From Streptomyces cinerochromogenes (GTDB lineage: Bacteria; Actinomycetota; Actinomycetes; Streptomycetales; Streptomycetaceae), in contig NZ_BMRM01000022.1 in the NCBI RefSeq assembly GCF_014648635.1, positions 62,001-126,000 of the forward strand: a stretch of DNA of 64,000 bases, read 5' to 3'. Under the pieces are notes generated by a model that saw only the letters and a program-made list of their open reading frames with translations, was not told the origin of the DNA and made no database searches. The first letter of the stretch is position 1; each line of letters starts with the position of its first letter. The position numbers were made by a program, and so were the translations under genes. Positions 55,513 through 63,874 of the stretch are shown here, piece after piece.

Positions 55513-56469
55513 ATGCCCGAGTACGGCTATTTCCTGGCGAGCGAGGAACACGGCCCCGCAGCCCTGATCGAGCAGGCCCGGATGGCCGAGCAGGCCGGCT
55601 TCCAGGCGCTGTGGATCTCCGACCACTTCCATCCGTGGAACGACGCGCAGGGGCAGAGCGCGTTCGTGTGGTCGGTGATCGGGGCGCTGTCGGAGGCGGT
55701 GTCGCTGCCCGTCGAGACGGCGGTGACCTGCCCGACCATCCGGACGCACCCGGCGGTCGTGGCCCAGGCCGCGGCGACCGGCGCGGTGATGACCGAGGGC
55801 CGCTTCCGGCTGGGCGTGGGCACCGGCGAGGCACTGAACGAGCACATCCTCGGCGACCGCTGGCCCCCGCTGCACGTCCGCCTGGAGATGCTGGAGGAGG
55901 CGGTCCAGGTGATGCGCCGGCTGTTCACCGGCGAGGAGGTCAACCACCACGGCACCCACTACACCGTGGAGAACGCCCGCCTCTACACCGTCCCCGACGA
56001 ACCCGTCCCCATCGACATCTCCGGCTTCGGCCCCAAGGCGACGGCGCTCGCCGCCCGCGTGGGCGACGGCTACATCACGATGATGCCGGAGGAGGAGATG
56101 GTCACCCGGTTCCGCAAGGGCGGCGGCGGGGCCAAGCCGGTCAGCGGCGGTGTGAAGGTCTGCTACGGCGCCGACCGCGACGAGTGCGTCCGTACGGTGC
56201 ACCGGCTCTGGTACAACGAGCTGCTGCCCGGCGAGATGGGGCAGGTGCTGCCCTCGCCCCGGCACTTCGAGCAGCTGCACGAGCTGGTCACCGAGGACAT
56301 GGTCCGGGAGAAGACGGTGTGCGGGGACGACGTGGACGCGCATGTGGCGGCGCTGCGGGCGTTCGCCGACGCCGGGTTCGACCGGGTGTACGTGAACCAG
56401 ATCGGGCCGGACCAGCGGGGTTTCTTCGACTTCTACCGGACGAAAGTGCTGCCGCAGCTCCAGGGATGA
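55513..56469 (+). CDS. LLM-class F420-dependent oxidoreductase
   Basis: A 318-aa luciferase-like TIM-barrel oxidoreductase of the F420-dependent group close to F420-dependent glucose-6-phosphate dehydrogenase relatives. Motifs: GYFLASEEHGPAALIEQARM, LWISDHFHPWND (conserved His), TCPTIRTHPAVVAQAAAT, FRLGVGTGEALNEHILGDRW, DISGFGPKATALAARVGDGY. ATG 55513 has GGAGG upstream. The substrate is not certain. It is divergent from the NDH-2-like gene and shares its promoter type, and is followed by a very strong terminator. Confidence 0.88.
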   Translation: MPEYGYFLASEEHGPAALIEQARMAEQAGFQALWISDHFHPWNDAQGQSAFVWSVIGALSEAVSLPVETAVTCPTIRTHPAVVAQAAATGAVMTEGRFRLGVGTGEALNEHILGDRWPPLHVRLEMLEEAVQVMRRLFTGEEVNHHGTHYTVENARLYTVPDEPVPIDISGFGPKATALAARVGDGYITMMPEEEMVTRFRKGGGGAKPVSGGVKVCYGADRDECVRTVHRLWYNELLPGEMGQVLPSPRHFEQLHELVTEDMVREKTVCGDDVDAHVAALRAFADAGFDRVYVNQIGPDQRGFFDFYRTKVLPQLQG

Positions 56470-56473
56470 GTGA

Positions 56474-56533
56474 AGAGGGGCTGTGACGGAGAGGGCGGGG
56501 CCGCGGCCCCGCCCTCTCCGTCACAGCCCCTCT
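56474..56533. terminator. 60-bp perfect palindrome, bidirectional terminator
   Basis: The 30-bp arms 56474-56503 and 56504-56533 are perfect reverse complements meeting at CCG|CGG, and CTTTTTCTTT follows on the + strand. It lies between the convergent F420-type oxidoreductase and holin-like genes. This is the strongest factor-independent terminator in the window. Confidence 0.93.
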
Positions 56534-56555
56534 CTTTTTCTTTCGCGGTTCGGCG

Positions 56556-56972
56556 TCAGGCCCGGTGATGCGGCGTGTCCGGCGGGGTGTCCGGCATCGG
56601 GGGGTACGGCATGCCGAGGCCCGTCGGCGGGGTGGCCGGCGCGCTGCCGCCCAGCACGTGGTGCGGGGCGTGCCGGCGGTTCCCGGAGTGGGCCAGGCCG
56701 CGCAGGAAGTAGGCCACGGCCCCGAGGAGCGCGGCGGTGATCAGTGCGGCGGCCCAGCCGGGCAGGCCGGCCGCCAGGGCCAGGCCCACGGCGAGGGCCA
56801 GCGCGCCGCCCGCGTACAGCGCGACGGTGCCCGACGCGGCGTAGAGCACGGCCGTGCGGCGTCGCTTGCGGGACTGCTCGCGCAGTTCGTCGCGTACCGT
56901 CTCGCGTGCCACCTGAGCCAGCTCTTCGACGAGGTGCTTGTCCAGATGTTCCAGGTGATCAGAACGGTCCAT
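56556..56972 (-). CDS. Holin-X-like (phage holin family) membrane protein
   Basis: A 138-aa protein of the actinobacterial holin-X type: a charged N-terminus (HLDKHLVEELAQVARETVRDEL), two closely spaced membrane helices (TVALYAGGALALAVGLALAAGL, AALITAALLGAVAYFLRGLA) and a Pro-rich tail. Such proteins are chromosomal and widespread in Streptomyces and are not evidence of a prophage. The start ATG 56972 is only 10 nt after a GGGTACCC box, so a nearly leaderless transcript is possible. Confidence 0.78.
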   Translation of the reverse strand: MDRSDHLEHLDKHLVEELAQVARETVRDELREQSRKRRRTAVLYAASGTVALYAGGALALAVGLALAAGLPGWAAALITAALLGAVAYFLRGLAHSGNRRHAPHHVLGGSAPATPPTGLGMPYPPMPDTPPDTPHHRA

Positions 56973-57053
56973 ACCATGCGGGTACCCGCCGGACACAGCC
57001 GGTAACGCCCGGGGGGCCTGCGCGCGGGCGGGGCGCCAACTAGGCTCGGACGC

Positions 57054-57401
57054 ATGGAGATTCTGGGCGCCTCGCTGCGCATCTGCGTCGACGACCTCGA
57101 AGCCGCGATCCCCTTCTACGAGCGGCTGACCGGCGGCAGAGCCTCCCGCTTCGGGCGCGGCGACGTGGAGGTCGCCGCGGTCGGCTCCTTCCTGCTGATG
57201 AGCGGCCCGGAGTCGGAGCTGGAGATCCTGCGCAGGGTGGCGGCGACGATCGCCGTGAAGGACGTCGACGAGGCCGGTCGGCTGCTCGACGAGCTGGGCG
57301 CCAGGATCGTCGCGGGGCCGGTGCCGACGCCGGCGGGCCGCAATCTGCTGGCCGTCCACCCGGACGGGTCGGTCTTCGAGTACGTGGATCAGCGGGGCTG
57401 A
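57054..57401 (+). CDS. VOC (glyoxalase/dioxygenase-fold) family protein
   Basis: A 115-aa vicinal-oxygen-chelate fold protein (ILGASLRICVDDLEAAIPFYERLTGG, ELEILRRVAATIAVKDVDEAGRLLDELG, RNLLAVHPDGSVFEYVD). Whether it binds metal is unclear. ATG 57054 follows TAGGCT by 7 nt without a Shine-Dalgarno, so the mRNA is probably leaderless. Its 3' end overlaps the convergent GNAT gene by 13 bp. Confidence 0.85.
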   Translation: MEILGASLRICVDDLEAAIPFYERLTGGRASRFGRGDVEVAAVGSFLLMSGPESELEILRRVAATIAVKDVDEAGRLLDELGARIVAGPVPTPAGRNLLAVHPDGSVFEYVDQRG

Positions 57402-57952
57402 GCCGCCCCGCCGCGCATCTCGGTGGTCAGGGCCCAGCGTTCGTGGTCGCGCCAGGCTCCGTCGACGTAGAGCATGTCCGGGGAGAAGCCCTCCAGGCGG
57501 AAGCCGGCACCCCGGGCGAGGGCGATGGAGGCGGCGTTGCCGGGCTGGACGTTGATCTCCAGCCGGTGCAGGCCGAGCGGCCCGAACGCGTACCCGATCA
57601 CCAGCTCCAGGCCTTCGCGCATCAGGCCCCGCCCGGCCGCGTGCGCGAAGGCGCCGTAGCCGAGGGCGCCGCACTGGAAGCCGCCCCGCACGATGTTGTT
57701 GATGTTGATGAAGCCGGCGAGGGCGCCGCCGTCCTTCTCGCACACCAGGAAGCCGGCCCGGTCCGGGTCCGTGATGAGCCGGCCGGCGTAGTCGGCGTAC
57801 GCCTCGTCGCTGTCCGGCGGGAACAGCCACGGCCGGTGCAGGTCCCTGCTCTCCCGGGCCCGCTCGGTGAACTCGGGTCCGTCCTGCGGGGTGAAGGGGC
57901 GCAGGGCGACGCGCGGGCCTTCGGCGAGGTACCGGGACTCAGGGTGCGGCAT
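57389..57952 (-). CDS. GNAT family N-acetyltransferase (RimJ/RimL-like)
   Basis: A 187-aa GNAT acetyltransferase using acetyl-CoA. The fold is visible in RVALRPFTPQDGPEFTERAR, LAGFININNIVRGGFQCGALGYGAF, the CoA-loop region AAGRGLMREGLELVIGYAF and LHRLEINVQPGNAASIALAR. The substrate may be a protein N-terminus or a small amine. It starts 17 bp after the LD-carboxypeptidase gene stop and may be the last gene of the peptidase unit. Confidence 0.87.
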   Translation of the reverse strand: MPHPESRYLAEGPRVALRPFTPQDGPEFTERARESRDLHRPWLFPPDSDEAYADYAGRLITDPDRAGFLVCEKDGGALAGFININNIVRGGFQCGALGYGAFAHAAGRGLMREGLELVIGYAFGPLGLHRLEINVQPGNAASIALARGAGFRLEGFSPDMLYVDGAWRDHERWALTTEMRGGAAQPR

Positions 57953-57969
57953 CCGGCCAGCCTACGGCG

Positions 57970-58893
57970 TCAGCGCAGGGCGGGCTCGTCGAGGGTCAGC
58001 GTGGCCGCGTCCGCGTCGAGTTCGGCCGCGAGCCCGAAGGGGATCGTGAGCGCGCCGTCGCAGTGGCCGAAACCGAAGTCCTCCACCACCGGGACGCCGA
58101 GCGGGGCCAGCCGGTCGGCGAGCAGGGACCGCACCTCGGCGTGGTCCGCGCAGCCCTGCCAGGAGCCGAGCAGCACCCCGCGCACGCCGTCCAGCCAGCC
58201 GGAGCGCAGGAGTTGGGTGAGGTACCGGTCCAGCCGGTACGTCTCCTCGCCCACGTCCTCCAGGCAGAGCAGTCCGCCCCGCGCGGAGGGCCGGGCGTGC
58301 GGGGTGCCGAGTTCCGCGGCGAGCAGGCAGAGGCAGCCGCCGAGAGTGGTGCCGCGGGCCCGGCCGGACACCAGGGGTGTGCCGCCGGAAGTGATCGTAC
58401 GGACCGTCTCGGGGGCGAAGAGCGTGGCCCGCAGGTGGTCCTGGGCGCGGGCGTTCTTGACGAAGTCGATGCCGGCCGCCATCGGCCCGTGCAGCGTGGC
58501 CAGGCCCAGGCGGGTGGCGATGGCCTCGTGCAGCACGGTGAGGTCGCTGAACCCGACGAAGACCTTGGGCCCGGCGGCCCGCAGGGCGTCCCAGTCGAGC
58601 AGGTCGACGATGCGCTGGGCGCCGTAGCCGCCGCGGGCGCACAGCACGGCGTCCACGGCGGGGTCGCACCAGGCGTTCTGGAAGTCGGCGGCGCGGTCGG
58701 CGTCCGTGCCGGCGAGGTAGCCGAACCCGGGGTGGCGGTCCAGGACATGGGGGCCGGCCACCGGGTCGAGGTCCCAGCCGCGCAGCACGTCGAGTCCGGC
58801 CTGGAGCCGTTCCTCGGGCACCGGCCCGCTGGTGGCGACGACGGCGACCCGTGCGCCGGGGGCCAGCCGGCGCGGACGGACGAGTGGGTTCAC
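57970..58893 (-). CDS. LD-carboxypeptidase (peptidase S66)
   Basis: A 307-aa S66 serine peptidase that removes the terminal D-alanine from cytosolic muropeptides in wall recycling. The nucleophile Ser is in VFVGFSDLTVLHEA, the Glu in LCLEDVGEETYRLDR and the His in DFGFGHCDGALTIPFG. Opening motif: RVAVVATSGPVPEERL. Its GTG start at 58893 overlaps the stop of the S9 peptidase gene (GTGA), so the genes are translationally coupled. Confidence 0.92.
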   Translation of the reverse strand: MNPLVRPRRLAPGARVAVVATSGPVPEERLQAGLDVLRGWDLDPVAGPHVLDRHPGFGYLAGTDADRAADFQNAWCDPAVDAVLCARGGYGAQRIVDLLDWDALRAAGPKVFVGFSDLTVLHEAIATRLGLATLHGPMAAGIDFVKNARAQDHLRATLFAPETVRTITSGGTPLVSGRARGTTLGGCLCLLAAELGTPHARPSARGGLLCLEDVGEETYRLDRYLTQLLRSGWLDGVRGVLLGSWQGCADHAEVRSLLADRLAPLGVPVVEDFGFGHCDGALTIPFGLAAELDADAATLTLDEPALR

Positions 58894-60860
58894 GGGGTCA
58901 GCTCCACCTTCGGTACCGGGGGTTCCGGCTCCAGCCGGAAGACCTGGGCGTACAGGGACAGTTCGGCCTCCAGGGCGCGGGTCATCGTATCGGCCCGGCG
59001 GAAACCGTGCCCCTCGCCCTCGAAGGCGAGGTAGGCGTGCGGCACGCCGCGGCCGGCGATCCGGGCGAGGAAGCGGTGGCACTGGGCGGGCGGGCAGATG
59101 ACGTCGTCCAGGCCCTGGAGCAGCAGGAAGGGCGCGGTGAGCCGGTGGGCGTGGGCGGTCGGGGAGCGTTCGGCGTACCGGTCGGGCACCTCGGCGAGCG
59201 GGCCGACCAGCGACTCCAGGTAGCGGGACTCGAAGTCGTGGGTCTCGTCGGGGCCCCAGGTGGTGAGGTCGAGCACCGGGTAGACGACGGTGCCGCAGGC
59301 GTAGACGTCGGTCGTGGTCAGGGAGGCGGCGGCGGTCCAGCCGCCGGCGCTGCCGCCGCGGATCGCCAGCCGGGCGGGGTCGGCGGTGCCCTCGTCGGCG
59401 AGGGCGCGGGCGACGGCCGCGCAGTCCTCGACGTCGACCACGCCCCACTGCTCGCGCAGCCGCTCCCGGTAGGCACGGCCGTATCCGGTGGAGCCGCCGT
59501 AGTTCACCTCGGCGACCCCGATGCCCCGCGAGGTGAAGTAGGCGATGGCCAGGTCCAGCACGAGCGGCGCCCGGCTGGTGGGGCCGCCGTGCGCCCAGAC
59601 GACGTACGGCGGCAGCTCGCCGTCGGGCGCGGTGCGGGCGGGGTGGCGCGGCGGGTAGAGGTGGGCGTGCACCTCGCGGCCGTCCGGGCCGCGGAAGGTG
59701 CGGGTCAGCGGCTCCGGGTAGTAGGCCGGGTCGACGGGGTCCCGGTGCCGGGCGCCGACCACGCGGGTGCGGCCGGTGGCGGTGTCCAGTTCGACCACCT
59801 CGTGAGCGGTGCGCGGGCCGGCGCCGACCGCGACGACGCGTGCGCCGTGGGTGGCGAGGGTGGCGGTGAACTCCGTCCACGGGCCGGCGGCGTCGACGAT
59901 CTCACCGGACTCCGGGTCGAGTATCCCGAGCACGGCCGGTCCGCGTCCGTGGACGACTGCGAGGAGTCCGTCGTCCAGCGGCGCGAACCAGCGCAGCCCG
60001 AGCTGCCACAGCGGCCCGCCGAACTCCTCCTCGCGCGGGCAGAGGGGGGTGCCGTCGCGGTAGAGGTTCCACCAGCCGCTGCGGTCGCCGGCGTACAGCA
60101 GACTGCCGTCCGCCGACCACTCGACCTGGGCGACGGCCTCCTCCGGTCCGCCGGCGACCGTCCGCGCGTCCTTCAGCAGGCCGTCCTCCGTCACCTCCGC
60201 GACGAGCAGCTCCGTCCCGTCCCACGGCATCCGCGGGTGGTCCCAGGCCAGCCAGGCGGCGCGCCGGCCGTCCGGGGAGAGCCGGGCGCCGGTGACGAAC
60301 CGGTGGCCGGGCGGGAGCAGTTCCCGTACCGCGCCGCGGTCGCCGGCGGCCGAGCCGTCCAGCGGTACGGCGGCCAGGACCCGCCGGACCTCGCCCGGGC
60401 CGTCCCCGGTGAACTCCTCCAGCACGCACCACACCTCGCCGCGGGCGAGGTCCAGCCGGGGCTCCGCCCAGCGCAGGCCGCCGCCCACAGGGGAGAGAGG
60501 GGTGAGCGGGACGGGTTCGCCGCCGGGTTCGTACCGGTACAGCCGCTGGTCGGCGAAGTGCACGAAGACGACCAGCGGCCTGCCGTCGTGGATCTCCCCG
60601 GTCCAGGGCCGTCCGCCGTACTCGATGACCCGGCTGCGCACGTTCCACGGCGCGGGCAGCACCGTCTCCTCGCCCGCCTCCTGGTTCCGCCGCCGCACCA
60701 GCGCCCGCCGGCCGCCCTCGGACGGCCGGGGCTCGGTCCACCAGACCTCGTCCCCGACGAAGCCCACCCACTCCGGGCGCCCGTCGTGCGCAGCGGCGAG
60801 CGCCGCGTCGATCGGGGAGGGCCACGATCCGTACGGTGACGTCAGCACCTCGCCCGCCAT
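58890..60860 (-). CDS. S9 family prolyl-oligopeptidase-like peptidase
   Basis: A 656-aa cytosolic S9 peptidase: an N-terminal beta-propeller (FVTGARLSPDGRRAAWLAW, VEWSADGSLLYAGDRSGWW) and a C-terminal alpha/beta-hydrolase domain. The triad is visible: Ser in AIRGGSAGGWTAAAS, Asp in LLQGLDDVICPPAQ and His in EGEGHGFRR. There is no signal peptide. It should cleave short peptides. It lies 3 bp after the M20 peptidase and overlaps the S66 gene. Confidence 0.92.
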   Translation of the reverse strand: MAGEVLTSPYGSWPSPIDAALAAAHDGRPEWVGFVGDEVWWTEPRPSEGGRRALVRRRNQEAGEETVLPAPWNVRSRVIEYGGRPWTGEIHDGRPLVVFVHFADQRLYRYEPGGEPVPLTPLSPVGGGLRWAEPRLDLARGEVWCVLEEFTGDGPGEVRRVLAAVPLDGSAAGDRGAVRELLPPGHRFVTGARLSPDGRRAAWLAWDHPRMPWDGTELLVAEVTEDGLLKDARTVAGGPEEAVAQVEWSADGSLLYAGDRSGWWNLYRDGTPLCPREEEFGGPLWQLGLRWFAPLDDGLLAVVHGRGPAVLGILDPESGEIVDAAGPWTEFTATLATHGARVVAVGAGPRTAHEVVELDTATGRTRVVGARHRDPVDPAYYPEPLTRTFRGPDGREVHAHLYPPRHPARTAPDGELPPYVVWAHGGPTSRAPLVLDLAIAYFTSRGIGVAEVNYGGSTGYGRAYRERLREQWGVVDVEDCAAVARALADEGTADPARLAIRGGSAGGWTAAASLTTTDVYACGTVVYPVLDLTTWGPDETHDFESRYLESLVGPLAEVPDRYAERSPTAHAHRLTAPFLLLQGLDDVICPPAQCHRFLARIAGRGVPHAYLAFEGEGHGFRRADTMTRALEAELSLYAQVFRLEPEPPVPKVELTP

Positions 60861-60863
60861 CGG

Positions 60864-62180
60864 CTACGCCGTCCGCAGGAAGCGGTCGAGGACCCGGACC
60901 CCGAAGTGCAGCGCCTCCACGGGCACCCGTTCGTCCACGCCGTGGAAGAGCGCCTGGTAGTCGAGGTCCGGGGGCAGCTTCAGGGGGGTGAAGCCGTAGC
61001 CGGTGATGCCGAGCCGGGAGAACTGCTTGGCGTCGGTGCCGCCCGGCATGCAGTACGGCACCACGTACCCCTCGGGTGCGAACTCCTCGACGGCGGCCCG
61101 CATCCGCGCGAACAGGGGCGTGTCCACGGGTGCCTGGAGAGCCGTCTCGCGGTGCTCGAACTCCCACCGGACGTCCGGGCCCGTCAGCTCGTCCAGCGTG
61201 GCGGTGAACTCCTCCTCGCCGCCCGCGAGGTAGCGCCCGTCCACGTAGGCGACCGCCTCGCCGGGGATGACGTTGAGCTTGTAACCGGCCTGGAGCATCG
61301 TCGGGTTGGCGCTGTTGCGGACGGTCGCCTCGACCAGCCGGGCGGCCGGGCCGAGCTTCTCCAGCAGCCGGTCCACGTCGGTGAGGTCGGCGTCGATGCC
61401 GTACAGCGCGGCGAGCCGGGTGAGGGCGGCCCGCACGGTCGGGGTGAGGCGGAGCGGCCACTCGTGCTCACCGATGCGGGTGACGGCGGCGGCGAGCCGG
61501 GTCACCGCGTTCTCCTGGTTCACCCTGGAGCCGTGCCCGGCCCGGCCCCGCGCGGTGAGCTTCAGCCAGCCGGTGCCCCGCTCCCCCGCGGCGATCGGGT
61601 AGATCTCCCGGCCGGACCCGTCGTGGAAGGTGAAGGCGCCCGACTCGCTGACGCCCTGCGTGCAGCCCTCGAAGAGTTCGGGGTGCCGGTCGGCGAGGAA
61701 CCCGGAGCCGTCCTCGGCACTGGCCTCCTCGTCGGCGGTGAACGCGATGACGAGGTCGCGGCGGGGCCGTACGCCCTGGCGGGCCCAGGACCGGACGACC
61801 GCCAGGATCATCGCGTCCATGTTCTTCATGTCGACGGCGCCGCGCCCCCACACCACACCGTCGCGGACCTCGCCGGAGAAGGGGTGGACCCGCCAGTCGG
61901 CGGCCTCCGCGGGCACGACGTCGAGATGGCCGTGGACCAGCAGCGCGTCGGCGGACGGGTCGGTGCCCTCGATCCGGGCCACCACGTTGGTGCGGCCCGG
62001 GGTGCGCTCCAGCATCAACGGCTCCAGGGCCGCCCCGGCCAGCCGCTCGGCCGCGTACTCGGCGGCGGGCCGCTCCCGGCAGTCGCCGCCGCCGCGGTTG
62101 GTGGTGTCGATGCGGATCAGGCCGGAGGTGAACTCCACGACCTCGGCCAGGGCCAGTTCGTCGGCCTGCTGGTCAGCCAT
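60864..62180 (-). CDS. M20 family metallopeptidase
   Basis: A 438-aa zinc peptidase of the M20/M25/M40 family. Metal ligands and catalytic residues: LLVHGHLDVVPAEA (His, Asp), VWGRGAVDMKNMDA (Asp), IAFTADEEASAEDG (catalytic Glu), and the late CMPGGTDAKQFSRL. The dimerisation domain in the middle is complete (ARGRAGHGSRVNQENAVTRL). It probably acts on dipeptides or N-acylated amino acids. ATG 62180 overlaps the M55 gene end by 8 bp. Confidence 0.92.
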   Translation of the reverse strand: MADQQADELALAEVVEFTSGLIRIDTTNRGGGDCRERPAAEYAAERLAGAALEPLMLERTPGRTNVVARIEGTDPSADALLVHGHLDVVPAEAADWRVHPFSGEVRDGVVWGRGAVDMKNMDAMILAVVRSWARQGVRPRRDLVIAFTADEEASAEDGSGFLADRHPELFEGCTQGVSESGAFTFHDGSGREIYPIAAGERGTGWLKLTARGRAGHGSRVNQENAVTRLAAAVTRIGEHEWPLRLTPTVRAALTRLAALYGIDADLTDVDRLLEKLGPAARLVEATVRNSANPTMLQAGYKLNVIPGEAVAYVDGRYLAGGEEEFTATLDELTGPDVRWEFEHRETALQAPVDTPLFARMRAAVEEFAPEGYVVPYCMPGGTDAKQFSRLGITGYGFTPLKLPPDLDYQALFHGVDERVPVEALHFGVRVLDRFLRTA

Positions 62181-63006
62181 ACTGCTCCTCCACGGCGGCA
62201 GAGGCGATCGTGGTGACCGCCTTGAACGTCCTGATCCCCTCGTACATGGTGGCGCTGGTGTACGCCACCTTCCGCTCCCCGGTCCGCGCCACGCCGGGGA
62301 CGACGGTGGCGGCCATCGCGAGGTGCTCGGCGTCGAACTCGACGGCCACCGTGAACGGCCCGGCCTCGACCGGCGCGTGACGGACCGCCAGCGGTGCCGC
62401 CTCCTTGGCCGCCGCACGGATGTCGGCCGCGGTCCTGGCCGGAGTCCGGCACACGGCCGCGTACCGCGACACATGGTCCTTGACGGCCACCTTCAGTGCC
62501 TCCGGCGCGTAGCCGAGGGCGTCCTCGCAGGCCACGTCGTCGCCGGTGACGAGGACGACCGGGACGCCGTACTCGGCGACGACGTGCGCGTTGAGCAGAC
62601 CCTCGCTGGCCCGGACGTCGTTCAGCCACACACCGGTGATCTGGTTGGCGAGGTAGGTGTGGGCGAGGACGCCCTCCATGCCGGCGCCCGCGTGGTAGCC
62701 GACGAACGCGATGCCGTCGACGTCACCGTGCTGGACGCCCTCCACCATGGACAGCGCCTTGTGCCGGCCGGTGAGCATCTCGACCCGCTCGTCGAGCCGC
62801 TCCAGGAGCAGGTTGCGCATGGTCCAGTGGGCCTCGTTGACCAGGACCTGCTCCGCGCCTCCGTCGAAGAAGCCTTCCACGGCGGCGTTCACGTCCGAGG
62901 TGAACATCGACCGGCACCGCTCCCACTGCGGTGTCCCCGGCAGCACGTCGGCGGGCCAGGTGACGCCGGTGGCACCCTCCATGTCGGCACTGATGAGGAT
63001 CTTCAT
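62173..63006 (-). CDS. M55 family D-aminopeptidase (DppA-like)
   Basis: A 277-aa M55 zinc aminopeptidase. The DppA metal ligands are all present with normal spacing: Asp8 and Glu10 (ISADMEGATG), His60 (LVNEAHWTMRN), His105 (FVGYHAGAG) and His116 (LAHTYLANQ). DppA cleaves D-amino-acid-containing dipeptides such as D-Ala-D-Ala. It is the first gene of a four-peptidase operon with M20, S9 and S66, supporting a role in salvage of wall-derived peptides. Confidence 0.93.
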   Translation of the reverse strand: MKILISADMEGATGVTWPADVLPGTPQWERCRSMFTSDVNAAVEGFFDGGAEQVLVNEAHWTMRNLLLERLDERVEMLTGRHKALSMVEGVQHGDVDGIAFVGYHAGAGMEGVLAHTYLANQITGVWLNDVRASEGLLNAHVVAEYGVPVVLVTGDDVACEDALGYAPEALKVAVKDHVSRYAAVCRTPARTAADIRAAAKEAAPLAVRHAPVEAGPFTVAVEFDAEHLAMAATVVPGVARTGERKVAYTSATMYEGIRTFKAVTTIASAAVEEQYG

Positions 63007-63077
63007 GCTTCGTCACGTTACGCGCCGAGCGGCGGCCAGGCTACGACCGCGCCGGGAAGGAGCGGCCCCGGTTCCGG

Positions 63078-63797
63078 TCAGGCCCTGCCGAGGACGTACC
63101 AGTGGGCCGGCAGGTCGATCCGGGTGCCGTCCGCGAGGTGCTCGGTCTGCGGCACGGTGGTCTCGCCCTCGGCCAGGACGGTGAGGCCGGCCTCGGCGAG
63201 CAGGCGCGGGATCTCGTCGTCGGGGGCGTCGGCGGGCTTGAGTCCGTGGTGGAAGACGCGCCGGAGCTTGGGGCCCGGGCCGCCCGGCTCGGACGCGGCA
63301 CGCTTCAGGACGTCCCGGGAGCCGGAGGTCAGTTCGACCACGAAGGCGCGTCCCTCGGTGCCGATCAGCTCGGCGACGGCGGCGGCCACGGCGGGGCGCG
63401 CGGCGGGTTCGCTCTGGTGGATCACGGCCCGCATGTAGACGTGGGCGTCGCCGAGCTTGTCGTGCAGGGTGCGTACGGCGTCGGTGTCGGTGAGGTCGAG
63501 CTGCTGGAACTCGACGGAGGCGCCGTTCGCGGCGCGGCGGGCGTGCTCGACGGCGGCGTGCGAGAGGTCGACGCCGACGGCGTGGGCGAACCGGGTGGCC
63601 AGGTAGCGGGTCTGGGTGCCGTTGCCGCAGCCGAGGTCGACGATGGTCCGGTCCGGGTCGGCGTGCGGCAGGAGCAGTTCGCTGTGCGGCGCGGCGCTCA
63701 GGGAGGGGTCGGAGTCCCATATCGCCTCGCCCCGGGCGTCGGAGGTCTCGCGCCAGTAACTCTCCCACGCGTTGCGGTAGTTCTCCGAGACGTTCAT
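63078..63797 (-). CDS. Class I SAM-dependent methyltransferase
   Basis: A 239-aa methyltransferase: motif I TIVDLGCGNGTQTRYLATRF, VGVDLSHAAVEHARRA, VEFQQLDLTDTDAV and a late WYVLGRA. The acceptor is unknown. ATG 63797 (NVSENYRNAWESYW) has GGGGAG upstream; the frame is open 48 codons further but that part lacks family character. Confidence 0.85.
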   Translation of the reverse strand: MNVSENYRNAWESYWRETSDARGEAIWDSDPSLSAAPHSELLLPHADPDRTIVDLGCGNGTQTRYLATRFAHAVGVDLSHAAVEHARRAANGASVEFQQLDLTDTDAVRTLHDKLGDAHVYMRAVIHQSEPAARPAVAAAVAELIGTEGRAFVVELTSGSRDVLKRAASEPGGPGPKLRRVFHHGLKPADAPDDEIPRLLAEAGLTVLAEGETTVPQTEHLADGTRIDLPAHWYVLGRA

Positions 63798-63874
63798 GCG
63801 ATCTCCCCACGGTTCGGTTCCGTGATCGGGATATCGCGGTCCCGGGGCCCACGGCAAGAGCCGGGCGGCCGTGT

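Noticed and set aside
27084..56972. Two holin-like proteins considered as prophage remnants
   Set aside because: They are 28 kb apart with no lysin, portal, capsid, integrase or att sites. Chromosomal holin-like proteins are normal in Streptomyces.
56980..56987. GGGTACCC before the holin-like gene as a standard SigB promoter
   Set aside because: On the minus strand the only matching -35 (GCGT) is 17 bp away and the box is 10 nt from ATG, so it is too uncertain to list as a promoter.
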